A stretch of 64,000 bases of DNA from Cyprinodon diabolis (GCA_030533445.1 CM060081.1:35759111-35823110), one strand, 5' to 3'. Shown: positions 28,036-40,573, counted from the stretch's first letter. Made by a program: numbers and translations. Notes: generated from the letters alone by a model not told the origin.

Positions 28036-29085
28036 TGAACTAAGACATTTTCAGTAGAAATTAAAGCAAAATATTACTGTGCAAGAACTATAGCTTTTTT
28101 TTTGTCTTTTGGGACAATAAGCACTCTGTACCTCTATGCCATAATGCTTGTCCCCATATATTTCTTTTGAGGACAGTTACAAACTGGTGCCATGTAGCCA
28201 AAAATATCTAGTGGACTTCAGAAAAGCTATTACTACATCTAGGACACTCTTAAAGCTGGGTTTCTCAGATAATGGTTCTTGCATTAGGTTTGCCTGTGTG
28301 TGTCCATGTATGCTGCAGAGAGACATTGAAACGCTCTGGCTTTCTGTCAGTGTGTGTAACTTTGAAGAAATGAATGTTCAGCCAGCTATTGATTTTGGAA
28401 AAGGCTCTTACCAAGATGATGAGGAGGTGTGTCCTGTGAAGTGGCTATTATGTGAAATCAGTTGCCGTCGACTGATTTCTGCACACTCTATATTCATTGC
28501 TTCCAGCTCTCAAAAATAGCCTAGGCTGCATCTGCTTAACATGGACCAACCTAATTCAGGTTTAATGAACACTCCATTGACCAAAACTGGCTTTTAGGTG
28601 TAGTTGCAACCATGAAAATGATATTCTTTTAAATGTCTTTAAAGTACATTTTTGACCCTGCAATATTCAAGATTGCAAATCTAATTTATATATAATATCA
28701 GTTGGTGCATAGAAAATATTTTTTTGTTTTTACATTTAAAACATTTCATGCATGGTAATGAATAATGATGTAGTATAAGATATTCAAAATTTATGAATAA
28801 AGAAAGCAACCTTTCCAGTCAATCATTTTCTATACCACCTAATCTTGTGGAAGTGCTGCCTATATACAGCAGTCAATAATCTCAAGTCATCAGCCTTGCT
28901 ACGATAAAAAATATTCCTTTCGATGACAGAAGATGGGGTAATATTTACATTTAAGAAGTGTGTAACCTATTGCTGAGCCATTTGGTTTGCGGTAATGAAT
29001 ATGCTGAGTTGGAGACCAGAACTGAACCAATAAAAGGACATTACCAGAGTTTCCATGCAGTCTGAGCCTGTCCGATAAAATATGA
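28036..29085. other. Unassigned DNA left of the HERO-like element
   Basis: A 123-codon frame at 28148-28519 (+) has no recognised domain, no splice context and no close relative that I know of. I treat it as non-coding. Confidence 0.4.
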
Positions 29086-29190
29086 CTTAGACTTAGACAA
29101 ACTTTATTATATGCAAAATACGATAAGGGATATCGCAACTGGCCCACCTTTACAGGTACTTGCCCCTGCACCATCTGTGGGCCAGTGGCA

Positions 29191-29193
<3 letters not shown>

Positions 29194-29225
<32 letters not shown>
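29194..29225. repeat. (CT)n tract within the HERO-like 3' UTR
   Basis: About 16 CT units between the HERO-like coding part and its tail. Confidence 0.9.
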
Positions 29226-29228
<3 letters not shown>

Positions 29229-29424
29229 TTCCCTCAAGGCACCACTAGGTCTCTGTGACTGGAATCGGAGTTGGGTAGGCTCAGAAGGTTGTCAAATGGG
29301 CACCCCCCTTCACTGGTGTTTAGTTGATTTAAGCCCATGACACCTCGGAGGGGCTCAACGGCAAATCCAGCGTCCTGGACCCACCCCTACCGAACGCCAC
29401 CCAACTCCTTATCCAGTTCTTCGT

Positions 29425-31605
29425 TCACTCAGTGCTTTGGTTCTGCCAGCGCACCTCGCGCTGCATCCAAATCCAGCGAGATGCCTCCTCCGCTCGCTTG
29501 GTGACGTTGGCTACAAGCCGCTTCCTGGCCAGCCCTTCAATCCCCAGCAGTCCAAGGGCTCTCCAAAGCGACCATCCAGCAAAGCCTCTGCAGCCCACCT
29601 CCACTGGGAGATTCCAGGTCTTCCATCCATTTTGCTGGCTCTCTAGGATGAGGGCTTGGTATTTATTGAGCTTAAGCTCATAGGCCTCCTCCATCCTCTC
29701 TTCCCAGGGGATAGTCAGCTCGATGAGCACCACCTGCTTGGTACCTTTAGACCACAGAACAATGTCTGGTCTTAGGCTAGTGTGGGCTATCTCCTCAGGG
29801 AATTTGAGCTGCTTTTTTAGGTCTGCCCGCATCTCCCAGTCATTTGCCGTGGCCAGGACCCCCTTGCTCTTCCCTCCTACTACTCCACTTTCTCCTGCCC
29901 TGGTAAAATGTATGAAACAAGGCCCTTTGGACAACTGTCTTGCCCTTTTCCTTGCCTGCTCGATGCCGTCGGCCAATTGAGCAAGGATCTGGTCATGACG
30001 CCACCGGAACTTGCCATCTGCTAAGCTTGGGTGACATGAAGAGAGGACATGCACAAGGTTAGCTGTCCTTCCACAGAGCTTGCAGCTTGGGCTCTCGACC
30101 ATTCCCCAGGTGTGGAGGTTTGAGGGAGTAGATAGGACGTCATAAACAGAGCATAAAAGGAACTTGATGCGGTGGCCTTCCATGCTCCAGATGTCCTGCC
30201 AAGTAAGAGCCCTCTCTCTCGCACTCTCCCATCTAGTCCAGCTGCCTTGTTTGTTCATGGCTACAGCCTTGACATGCCGGCTTTCCTCCTACACCCTTAT
30301 GACCTCTTTCTGCACCAAGCCTCGCCTCTTCTTTGGGTCCGCTTTGTTCCAGCTTGTTCTGGTGAAGCAACCTAAACCCAGCCTTCCCTGGGCTACCGAC
30401 CCGACAATGTCTGCGTGATTCAGTCTGTCCTCGGCCTCCTTCAATGCTCTGCTGGCTGACCACTTTCGGCCTGTCCAGATGACGATGTCTGCCTGACGTA
30501 CTCTCTCGTCTTTACTGTCTCGCAGCATCATGGCCTGGCGTGTTTTTGTCGCCTTGTACTCTTCCACCACTGATGTCATTGGCAGCTGTAGCTTGCTGCC
30601 TGTGCTGTACAGGCCGATGGAGCAAAAGCTTTTTGGGATGCCCAACCATCTCCTCAGGTAGGTGTTCAGCTTCCTCTCCAGTCCCTCAACAGTGGAGACA
30701 GGTACCTCATAAACCGGGAGAGGCCAGAGCAGTCTGGGGAGAACCCCATGTTGGTAACCCCAGGCTTTGTACTTGCCCGGGAGGCCGCTCTTCTCGAGAA
30801 ATGTGATCCAAGTTTCTGCCTGGCTAAGCATCTCCTTCACACTCTGCCTGTCATTGAGGTCCGCTCTGTACCACTTCCCCAAGCACTTCACAGGCTTTTC
30901 TTGGACAGTTGGGATGGTGTTCTCTCCAATTTTGAAGTGATACCGATCCTGAACGCGCCCTTTCTTCAGAACCAGGCTTCTAGATTTTTCTGGTTTGAAC
31001 TCCATCTTTGCCCAATTGGCGATCTCAACCAAGTCCTCCAGAATCCATCTTCCTTCTGGTACTGATCTTGCTGTTATGGTGAGATCGTCCATAAATGCTC
31101 CAATGGGCAGCATCTGGACTCCACTTGCAAGTACTGCACCTCGACGCAACTTCTCTGCTGATTTGACGAGAAGGTTCATCGCTGCTGAAAAAAGGATCAC
31201 TGAAATCGTGCAGCCTGTGACAATGCCCACTTCCAGTCTCTGCCAGTTGGTGGTAAACTCCCTACAGGTGAAACGCATGTTGAATCCGTCGAAGTAGTAC
31301 TGCAGAAGCGCCTGAAATTGCTTAGGTATATGGTAGGTCTTCAGCGTCAGCTCCACTAGCTTGTGGGGTATTGTTCCATAAGCATTTGACAGATCCAACC
31401 ACAGTACTGCCAGGTTGCCATGGTTTTTCTTCGCGTCCTCAATGATTTTGGAGATAACGCTGGTATGTTCAAGGCAGCCAGATATCCCTGGAATGCCCCC
31501 TTTTTGTACCGCAGTGTCCATGTACCCGTTCTCCAACATAAAGGTGGTCAACCTCTTTGCCATGATCCCCAGGAAGATCTTAGCTTCCACATTGAGCAGT
31601 GTACA
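29425..31605 (-). pseudogene. HERO-like reverse transcriptase / restriction-like endonuclease, broken by one in-frame TAG
   Basis: The upstream part shows VQKGGIPGISGCLEHT, RT motif A LAVLWLDLSNAYGTIPH and the catalytic FMDDL of motif C. A TAG at 30289-30291 (CTA on the + strand) interrupts the protein, but the same frame continues without shift into the second part. There, counting from the methionine at 30258, a C-x2-C-x7-H-x4-C zinc knuckle lies at residues 59-75 and the nuclease motif RPD at 163-165 is followed by VVLIELTIPWEER and KLNKY, the PD-(D/E)xK-like signature. Apart from this stop and the 5' truncation the frame is well preserved. It is unlikely to mobilise itself because the N-terminal DNA-binding region is absent. 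Confidence 0.82.
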
Positions 31606-33511
31606 CACAGGATATATACAAAATGAAATTTCATTTGGTACAGCTCTCAAGACATTTTCATTTCATCAGTGATATCAGTGCATTAGTGATAAAATTTAAA
31701 CATGTAAATATTGTTACCAGAACTGCAAATGATATTTTCTATTATAGCTCTGAATTTGACATCAGATTTGCTCACATTTTAAATGTGTTAAAATATTTGT
31801 GGAAATTGAAATTAAACATTGAAATGCCTTGCTTGCTGAATTGCTGTACTGTAAGTTACCAAAATGTTTTAAAAACCTCCGTAGTTTAATGTCTGTTTGT
31901 TCCTCATCTAATTTTTTTCTGCTTTCTGACAGTTTTGTTTACTTACCTTGTTACTGACTGAAAGAAAGCACCGCCATGGATCATTTAGAGTGCCCATTCA
32001 ATGGTCATTACATTATGAAGAGGAAGCTAGCATACCCAGAGTGAACAATGATAGACACAGAAAGACGCTGGCCAGGACTAAACTCTGAATATCTTGCTGC
32101 AAAGCAACAGTGCCAACAAATAAACTAATGTGTAGCTGCAACTTTAAGGACTTACTTTACCCACAGAACTAAGGTTAACATTGACCTTTGAAAGCCAATT
32201 GATGAGGATTCAAACAGCCTGTGTTCTGGCTGCTGACATTTGACATGAAATTCCCTCTAATTCTTGAGGAGCTACATAATAATTACTGCGGTTATACAAC
32301 CTGTCCTCGGGCTCGGAGGTTTGACCTTTCTGCAAATAACATGTTCAACTCCCCTAATACCATCTCCTATTGTGCCTCCAAACACAGCAACTAAGATGTC
32401 ATCTTGTATCAACTTGCATACACTACTTGCATGCAATGCTCTGAGGGCATTTACTGTGTGGCAGATTAACTTTATTGCTTTTTATCTGTGAGGAGGTTAC
32501 CCTCACTGGCAACACCAAATATAATAATTGGGCTAATCTGTATAGTGTGTAAATAGTTCTTAGATGTTTATATGTTTGGGTTCCATTTACCAACTGTTCC
32601 TTTCTACCTCCTGCAGTTTTGAAAGATATTGATTCAAACAAATCATTGCTCGACAGCTTTAAAAACACACATATAAACACTCTACGGTGAGAGTTATGGA
32701 GGGAAGAAACACAGAGTCAGGTTTGATCCCCCTCTGACTACAATCTGGTCTAATGGGAATTGTATGGCTGAGTGCACCACACAGCACACAATGTCAGGAT
32801 GTATGGCCACCTAGTAAGAGTTTTCCACCCACAAAAATGAAACATGCTGAGAAGAAAACTGTGGCCATGTTTCTGTGGGACAGGCAGAAACATGTGTAAT
32901 GTCTGGACTTTTACAAAACCCAGTTACTTTTAATTTATTCTTTTTACAATATGAAAGATTATTCTAAGATAACCTTTGAATTGATGAAATTGTTTTGATT
33001 TGCATTTTGCTAAAAAGCTTCTGTCTGCTTAGGAGTCAGGTTTAGTTCAACAGTACACATTATTATACTGAGACTGCTCCCATCTAATTAGATTTGGAAA
33101 AGAAGGGCCAATCAGCAGAACCTTTCAAACTTTCAATATTTGGTGAATGTTAACAAAATTTGGTTTTGGCCAATCCCAGGAATAAATAAAATAACAGCAG
33201 ATGGCATGGGAAACTGCAAAAATGTATGCTTTTACTCTCCTGTTCCTCTTTCAAAGATTACATTGTGGATTCTTACAAAACATTTGAGATAGCATCAGCT
33301 AGCTGCACGTCCTCTGGCGTAAGTTGGTGTAAACCATAATGCTGCAACATGATTGGCCTACCGATTTTGGGTTTCTCTTGAAGCAGTGCAAGATACAGCC
33401 TTGTATATTTGTGAACTCATAAATACCCCATGAATTGAGCTTTCAGGTAAGGTGATTTGTATGCAGTACAAGAGATGATTGTAAGAGGTTGCAATATTTA
33501 TAATAGTGCTT
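31606..33511. other. Unassigned non-coding DNA
   Basis: No supported gene or element, except a possible partial copy of the short repeat near 31630. Confidence 0.5.
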
Positions 33512-33519
33512 TGCAAAGT

Positions 33520-33647
33520 TGCCCTGCGGTAGACAGGCGACCTGTCCAGGTTGTACCCGCCTCTCGCCCGTAGACAGCTGGAGATAGGCACCAGCACCCC
33601 TTGCGACCCCACTTGGGATAAAGCATGTCAGAAAATGAATGGATGAA
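33520..33647 (+). mobile_element. Retroposon of the same (ATGG)-tailed family
   Basis: This is the reverse complement of the repeat at 6055-6178: CCCTGCGG, AGGCGACCTGTCCAGG, ACAGCTGGAGATAGGCACC, then GAATGGATGAATG at the 3' end. Short direct repeats TGCAAAGT (33512-33519 and 33648-33655) flank it, consistent with a target duplication. It is non-coding. Confidence 0.7.
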
Positions 33648-33994
33648 TGCAAAGTATTCACACACTTTGTATCTTCTACATTTCTTTGGATATTGAGCCC
33701 CTAACTAAAATCTACTGCAAGCAATTACCTACTTTCAGAGTACAAAGTAGGGATGGAACAGTTTATGAAAACCGTCCGAACTGTTCGGTTCGACTGTCTC
33801 GGTTTGGTTCGCGTGTGTTGAGTTCGGTTCATGCGCTGCTCCTTTTTCTCATGGGCGAAGCGTGTACACTCCAGAGCAGAAGGTGGCAGTACTGCGACCA
33901 AAGCCAACCACCAGTAGTAAACAAGAAGAAGAAGCGAAGAAGCGTAGCCAGGTGTAGCAGAAATAAATCAGTTGTTGTGGAGAATTGTGTGGGT

Positions 33995-34192
33995 ATGGCG
34001 AGTGGGCAAGAACAGGAGTTGGAAGACACGCCAGCAGCACTTTATAGGTCTGCTGTATGGGACCACTTTGCATTTAGAGGGACCTACGGTGACGGCGGAA
34101 AGAAAGTTGTGGATAAAAGTGCAACAGTGTGCAGGCATTGTGCAACACATTTTGTTTATGCTAACATCAACATGACCAACATGTCAGGCTAA
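33995..34192 (+). pseudogene. Truncated BED-type zinc finger of a hAT transposase
   Basis: A 65-codon frame begins MASGQEQELED and contains SAVWDHFAF at residues 19-27, the aromatic signature of a BED finger. The first ligand pair CRHC follows at 46-49. The chain stops at 65, before the His/His(Cys) ligands, and the stop is the TAA that also serves as the left target repeat of the nested element. The domain is therefore incomplete and should not fold as a zinc finger. In hAT transposases this domain binds DNA. Confidence 0.65.
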
Positions 34193-34469
34193 CCCCGAAA
34201 TCCCACATACTCCGTCAGCGCTCCGCTCTGCCCCGCTGCGCACCAGACTGCCTGCGCAAAGCAAAGCCCACAGCCTCCGCTGTGGCTCCCGTCCGCTCCA
34301 TGCTCTGAGTTCCTTGGAGATCGTAGAGGGCATGCGCAAGATGATTAAATTCAAAGCAGAGAAACATGCGGAAATGATCCAGGGTTTCTACGGATCATTA
34401 AAAATAATTACAATTCATTAATTTTTGGATTTTTTCATTAATTTCATAAATTTTTATGGGATTTCGGTG
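34193..34469. mobile_element. Nested MITE, PIF/Harbinger-like by its TAA target repeat
   Basis: A 277-bp insert with inverted ends CCCCGAAATCCCA and TGGGATTTCGGTG (12 of 13 match when inverted). TAA lies directly outside both ends (34190-34192 and 34470-34472), fitting the TWA target of PIF/Harbinger elements. Its left half is GC-rich (CCGCTCTGCCCCGCTG). It lies inside the hAT-like element and so is younger. A three-base repeat is weak evidence. Confidence 0.5.
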
Positions 34470-34571
34470 TAACAATCAACATATGCCGAACCAAACCGAA
34501 AACCGTGACCACGAAACCATGAACCGAACCGAACCGTGGATTTTGTAAACCGTTCCACTCCTAGTACAAAG

Positions 34572-37500
34572 TACCTACTTCTCTGAACACAAGTACTGGA
34601 TGTTGAATGAGACTATAATAAACAACTGTGTGATAAAAGACTTTTTTAAATTAGATTAATTATCAACATTTAAAGACAAGTAAAACTTAACAAAACAACA
34701 GAAGATGTTTTTTTTTTCTTAATAAGAGCAGACATGTCTTTAAAGTGCTATATACAAAGATTTTAATAAAACCTGCACCCACAAGTGGTCATCATACTCC
34801 CACTTATAAATGTTCACTTTTTCTACATACTGTCTGCATTCATTAATGTGATTAACTCATATACTGTACATAGGCCTCATTTTTTTTAGCCTACAGCCAT
34901 GTAGTGCATCCATTCGCTGCCTGTTCTCATAAAAAACGAGTGAAAAAAAACAAACATTTGCACTTGTTTTTGTGCAAATTAAACCTATTTGTGACTGTAG
35001 CAGTCCATCTCACCTGATTATTTGTTTTTTACATTGTACTGAAGCAGGGCTTAAAGGATGGAGTGGTCTCTAGTTATCCTCAGAGGGTCCCACATATTCA
35101 CCCTGGGGGTAAGGGCAGAAAAAGAGCAGTGCTTTGACAGACAGCAGTGTTCCTCTACCATTCTGCATCCATGAGCACTGACAGCTGTCAGCTACTTCTG
35201 CCGTCACCTGTTTTGAGCTGACATAGGGATACACAGGCATGTAAGAAAAAAAAACATACATTAAGTCAAAGAGGAGCAAGTCAATTCAAGCTCTTTGTCT
35301 GGTCAATCGCTGGCTTTATGTGCTTCACTCATATGCTACCTCTCTCACTCATCTTTCTATCCAAAAGCTGGGAACACTGAGTGTCAGCCACCCATGAGAT
35401 GAGCGATTTAGTAATTTTGCACTTGGCAGCCCAGGCATGAGGGTCTCTGCGGTACCAGTGGACATCGTGTCATATATGGGCTGAGAAGCAAGTCAGCGGG
35501 GAGTGAAGAGAAAAGAACAGGGATAATAGACAAGCAACGGCAAAGAAAGGGATGTTTCTGAAAAATAAATCTATGGAAATTATTGGACACGGAGAAGGTA
35601 TGAAAGAAAGAGGGTGGGTACAGGATCAATTTGGTATTTGGGTAGAAGCTTTTCAGTTTTGAAGACTAAGAGTTGTATTGGTTTTTGGAAGATGGAGAAC
35701 AAAGAGGGAGAAGGAGAATAGAAAAAAGAAAAGATGGAAGGGGTGGGGTGGCAAAGCACCAATTAATGTAATTAGAATACAAGCTTTAGAGAGCCACTGA
35801 CAATACGTCACCTCGTATTACAAACCATGAGCAAACATAGCACTCTAATTTAAGGCAGCACCCATTCTCCTGACAGTTCCTTGTGTCAATGCAGATTTTG
35901 TTCTCCAAAGTACCGCTTGGCTGCTTACTATTGACTGGCCAATACAACACACAGTTTAGGATTAAAAATAAAGAGTCCAGCTGTAAACAAGAAAAAAAGA
36001 GAGAGAAAGAGAAACCTCAACAGGAGTAAAGTCCAGAACGTATGCTGCCGATGGAGTATTTGATATCTGGGCGGTGAGCAGAGTGTAGATCAAATCCTTT
36101 AGTAAATTGAAGAGGGACTGATTAATTCACATGAGGTAAATGAGTTGGATGTTTGTATAGTGGAGGCTTGACTAGAGGAAATAGTGTTTAGAGTGGTATA
36201 ACATGACAGCTGTGTTGCTCTCCAAGCCAATGAGAGGGTGTCACTGAATATTTTGGATTTTAATGATAGGGTTACATTATGTCATTTTTGAAAATATAAG
36301 GCAAGGAAAGGTCATTTGTATAGCATAGTATTGATATTGCTATAAATTCAAAAGGTTTTGAAATCTAACATCTATACATTAATAAATCTTAGACATTTTG
36401 AAAATGAATGTGTGCAGTAGATAAACATTGTTTCTTTCCTACCAAATTTCTTTTTCCAGCACTATTGCTTCTCATTAACACCTGTCCTTGAATGTTTACA
36501 CTGTTCCTATGATTGTGTTCATGGCAACCTGGTTGTGCTTTTGACCAAAAGGTGTTGCTTTTTTAGGTATGTTTCTTTGTTAGTTTCTGATTCCATGCCC
36601 ATTAAAACTTTAACACGAAACATAAAAATGAATAGAAACTGACATGTTTTTTGTTGCTCAACTTGCATTATCATTTTCTCTTAAACTCAATGTTAAAGGA
36701 CATGGTTCTGATACACAAATTGACTAAAAAAAGTAGCAACTGGAAATGAAAAAAAATGGCTTTTTAATAATAATGGTAGAGGGGATTAGACTCTTTTGTT
36801 TTGTCTCCTTGAAGAAGCAAACTTTCTGAAATCCTCTTGGGGCAGGCTTAGAATGCAGATTCCATCCATCTGGTGGCAGATTCTGGCACAAAAGTACTGA
36901 TTTCGTATGGCTGCCTGTCTACAGTCTCTGTAAGTGTGTAACACTGTGGTAATATGTTTCTACACATTATGTATATGTCTGCATGATTTTAAGCAAATGC
37001 ATACCACACACATTGCAGACATTTATCTGAGGAGCAGATACTTAGACTACAGCAAACGAGTGGGCTCAGTGGGAGGCATGTGTTAACATCAGACTATTAT
37101 ATGTCAAATCTAAACCTCTTTTTTCTTATAGTAATTATTTGTTTTATATTTATGTGACTTTTCTTTATATTTGTCTCTGTAGTTTCTCAATTGAAAATCT
37201 GTTGTTCGACAGCAAAGCTGTAGTGTTTTCAGATGGCACATTCGGCTCTGGATGTAACTTATACCCTTGCGGGGGTGGAAATATATTTCCTTCTTTCAAA
37301 GCATGCAGTACTAGTTTGAACAGTGCATGTTATGAGGTTTAGAATAATGAGTGTGTTCATTAAGCTAAGTCAGTGACAGCTATCATTGATATTGAAAAGG
37401 AGATTTGGCTGTGAAAAATAAAATACAGTTAAAGCAAATACTGGGAATCAATTTACTGCAAAATCAAGCATTGTCTTTTCATGTCTTGTCAGTAAGGTGA

Positions 37501-38202
37501 AAACCTGGAAGAAAAAAGAAACTGTGAAACTGGATTAAAAAAAAAAGACTCCTTTTAACTGCAGCTTTTTTCTAATGAGATAATGTTCTCAGTATCACTG
37601 TAGAGTTCTTTCAGGTACAATGTCAGAGTAAACTAGCACTGTTTGGGCATCAGCGGTGGGATTAAACCAAAGGCCTACCCTAGGGCCTTTAGGCTTTATT
37701 GCTTCCTTTTCTATCTACCTGCAGCAAGGACACTTCTAACTCCCATGCAGACAGGAGCATACAAAACCCAGCTATTTGTTACATATACATCTAGCCATAA
37801 AGGAAAACATATTTAAAAAGTAATCTTCAGAACTTTTAGGCTATGGTTTTTAGGCTAGGACCTCAAAAACCAGACCAGAAATTATCAGCTATGAATTTAG
37901 ACAGTCTAATTTTCTCAAGCTGACCTAGCCCTCACCTCAGAGTAACCTTTGTCACCTAGCAACAGTGACAGATACAGCATGAATCTTTTCTTTTTTAATT
38001 TCTTTTATTGTGCTATTTTAAAAAAAGGAGTATTCAATTTATTGTTGGAACACACAACATTTGGAGGCTACAGATTTCTCATGCCATCATTTTTAATGAA
38101 TAGTCCTAGCAGAAATAAAGACCCAAGAGGATATGCAATACAAGTAATGTTTAAAGTATAATGAGAGTAATGATAGAAGTACATCACAAAAGCATATAAA
38201 TA
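34572..38202. other. Unassigned non-coding DNA
   Basis: About 3.6 kb without recognised features. The stretch around 35040-35500 is slightly richer in G and C but shows no coding signature. Confidence 0.5.
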
Positions 38203-38345
38203 GACCCTGAGCAAGACCCTTAACCCCACACCACTCCCCGGGCGCCCCACGACAGAAGCCCACTGCTCCCCAAGGGGATGGGTTAAATCCAGAGGTCAAT
38301 TTCTCCAATGTGAGATCAATAAAGTTAAATTAATATTAATTATTA
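38203..38345 (+). repeat. Retroposon 3' end (SINE/LINE tail)
   Basis: The sequence CCTGAGCAAGACCCTTAACC, then CCCACTGCTCCCCAAGG, GGATGGGTTAAATCCAGAG and ATCAATAAAGTTAAATT is a typical teleost retroposon tail ending in short AT-rich repeats. The source family is not determined. Confidence 0.6.
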
Positions 38346-39880
38346 AGCTTTGGTGAAACATCAAAGAATGCACTTTATAGAAGTTATTGGGCAAAAGCAA
38401 TCAGGGTGTTAATCACAAAGTCTAATCTAGCATCAGCAATATTAAAGAAAAACTCCAGCGGTTGAACAATGGACACAGTCATCTGTTAAATATGAGCAAA
38501 TTATTAATTTTCTAATATAGTGTCTAGTAAGACATTAAAGTTAAATGAAACTTAAATTTGAAATTTTGTCCAAGAATTACACAGTTACTCTTAAAGGTAT
38601 AGTAGAGAATTTTCACAAATTTTCAAAGACCCGCCCTCCACACTTTAGAAACTTTCAAAATTACACATAAACAAGCCTGTACCCGCTCCCGAGAGGGAAA
38701 GCCTATTAAGCATGTGCGAGAGCATGCACAAGCCAAATGAATAACCTTATCTTCCCTGGAAAGTTACTATGTAAAGGTAGATAACTTTTACTAGCAGTGA
38801 TTTGAAATGGATTCCTTCAAATAGCATGCCAAATTTTACTTTTCGAGTAGAAATTTCGCAACTGAGCAATCAGTGGGAAGCCGGACCTGTGCTTTCAGTG
38901 TACACCAAATCTCCCAAAAACACTCTGCTCTGGTTTCTCTCTTTTTCTTCTTCTCATTCTCTTCATAGACACTTTTTCTCCAATGACCCTCTGCCATTTT
39001 CAAAGAACTGCGGTGACAAAGGTGAGCTTCAATGACTGGCTGAAACCGTAGCTCATACATAAACGTCTGAAAGTGCATATGCCCTCAAAAACATATCACC
39101 GGAATGATTGACAATTAGGAGGACCAGTTATTTTGATGATCGAACCAAAAAAAGAAAATCCTTTGCTCAACCCATAGCTTTACTCCTGCCCACCTCCAAT
39201 TTGTGAAAAATGCACCTTACAGAAGCGTTTACAGGACGAACCAGGGATGAGGGTTGGTTGTGGTCTCTGCTGTGGTTGACAGATATATTGACAGCTGTTA
39301 TGACAATGACAGAAACATGGAGAGCAATGACAGAGATATTCTATTGACAGAGCGGGTGGATAAGGAGGAGGGTTTTTTTCCCAACCATTTTGACCATAGA
39401 GAGAAAATGTATGAAGGGGTGGAAGGTACTGTAGAAGACCAATGACCCTGAACAATACTGGTTTAAGCTTGTGGTGTGGCAGATTCTCTCGAACAATTGA
39501 ATTTGTACTATTTTTTGACTGGTATATCTGTGTTAGAGTTTGAGTTTTGCTAATGTAGTGCCTAGAAAGACATTGAAGTGAAATGAATTTACTCTGTTTT
39601 GCATAAACAAACATAACTGACCTAACAAAGAAATGACACACAAAGGTATATATACACTGGCTGATCAGACCAATAACACAATAGGGGTAATTCAAAGTAA
39701 ACAACCACAAATTACAAACATTGGCAGTACAGTTAGGTTTGGCAAAAAACAAATCTATATCTTAGAAAAATGATGGAGTGATGTCACAATAACGTTGGAG
39801 GTGCTGTATGTTCTACTACTGTAAAATGAGGAGGGCATAAAAAAAATTTGGCACAAAAGCAAGATTGCAACAAATGTGCA
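38346..39880. other. Unassigned non-coding DNA
   Basis: A 190-codon - strand frame at 39180-39752 has no recognised domain and a low-complexity Cys/His/Pro-rich composition. I regard it as chance. Confidence 0.45.
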
Positions 39881-39888
39881 GTACTTTG

Positions 39889-40519
39889 CAGAGATGGGAA
39901 GTAACGAAGTACAAATATACTTGGTTACTGTACTCAAGTAGATTTTTCTGATATTTTTACTTTACTTTACTACTTATTTTTATGGCGACTTTTACTTCTA
40001 CTCCTTACATTTTTACACAAATATCTGTACTTTCTACTCCTTACATTTTAAAAAATTGGCTCGTTACTTTAGTTTTGAATCATTTCAATGGAGTTACCGT
40101 TATTATTTTTCACAGCATAAATACCAAATTCAATCTAATTGGATGGGAATCTACGTTGCATTTGACGCACCAGAACAAGATGAATCGACAGATTCGGCTG
40201 TATTCATTCCCGGCAAATCATTGCAGCTTGGTGGCGGTGGCGTTAGCATAGTAGTATGGACGACGAGATGATTGAAAAATGAACACAACGGAGATCTAGT
40301 CCCATTGGCAGACATCCATTTAAAATGTAGGCAACGGCATGAAAAAAACAGTTTCTACTTTTACTTTTATACTTTAAGTAAATTTACAAGCCTGTACTTT
40401 GTTACTTTTACTTAAGTAAAGAAGTTTAATCAGTACTTCCACTTATACCAGAGTATTTTTTAACACAAGTATCTGTACTTTTACTTAAGTACGGAAAGTG
40501 AGTACTTTTGCCATCTCTG
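39889..40519. mobile_element. Non-autonomous hAT-like MITE
   Basis: A 631-bp element with ends CAGAGATGG and CCATCTCTG and near-perfect 8-bp flanks (GTACTTTG at 39881-39888; GTAATTTG at 40520-40527). The subterminal regions carry many copies of TACTTTTACTT and AGTAC-type motifs in both orientations. No transposase frame is present; short open frames inside have no homology. Repeats of this appearance are common in fish genomes. Confidence 0.8.
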
Positions 40520-40570
40520 GTAATTTGTCCTAAATAGTGGTTTGGACAAGTGGTATGCAGTTAATCAGCG

Positions 40571-40573
40571 AAA

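Larger units (their letters stand above)
29086..31605 (-). mobile_element. 5'-truncated HERO-like LINE with restriction-like endonuclease
   Basis: A - strand non-LTR element of the R2-type lineage: reverse transcriptase, then a zinc knuckle, then a C-terminal restriction-like endonuclease. Coding homology begins abruptly near 31605 within the RT (TLLNVEAKIF), so the N-terminus and most upstream sequence are missing. The 3' UTR runs from 29424 to about 29086, contains a (GA)n tract on the - strand, and ends in a short run of TAAGTC-type repeats after AATAAAG. I see no certain target duplication. It is GC-richer than its AT-rich surroundings. HERO is the best family match I can recall; NeSL- or R2-like relatives are alternatives. 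Confidence 0.82.
33748..34563. mobile_element. Non-autonomous hAT-like element with 8-bp target duplication
   Basis: Imperfect inverted termini (TAGGGATGGAACAGTTTA on the left; TAGGAGTGGAACGGTTTA read inward from the right) are flanked by perfect GTACAAAG duplications at 33740-33747 and 34564-34571. The subterminal regions are rich in GGTTCGGTTC and GAACCGAACC repeats. Only the start of a BED-finger coding segment remains inside; the transposase catalytic region is missing. A smaller element is nested at 34193-34469. Confidence 0.83.

Noticed and set aside
28148..28519. 123-codon + strand frame considered as a small gene
   Set aside because: No domain, no splice context, no codon signature, and surrounded by decayed repeats.
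33757..34560. GGTTCGGTTC / GAACCGAACC repeats considered as operator or CRISPR-like repeats
   Set aside because: They are subterminal repeats of the hAT-like element, irregularly spaced and inverted between ends.
39180..39752. 190-codon - strand frame considered as a gene
   Set aside because: No recognisable domain or signal; composition fits chance in this DNA.
39982..40251. 89-codon frame within the hAT-like MITE
   Set aside because: No transposase motif; internal MITE sequence.
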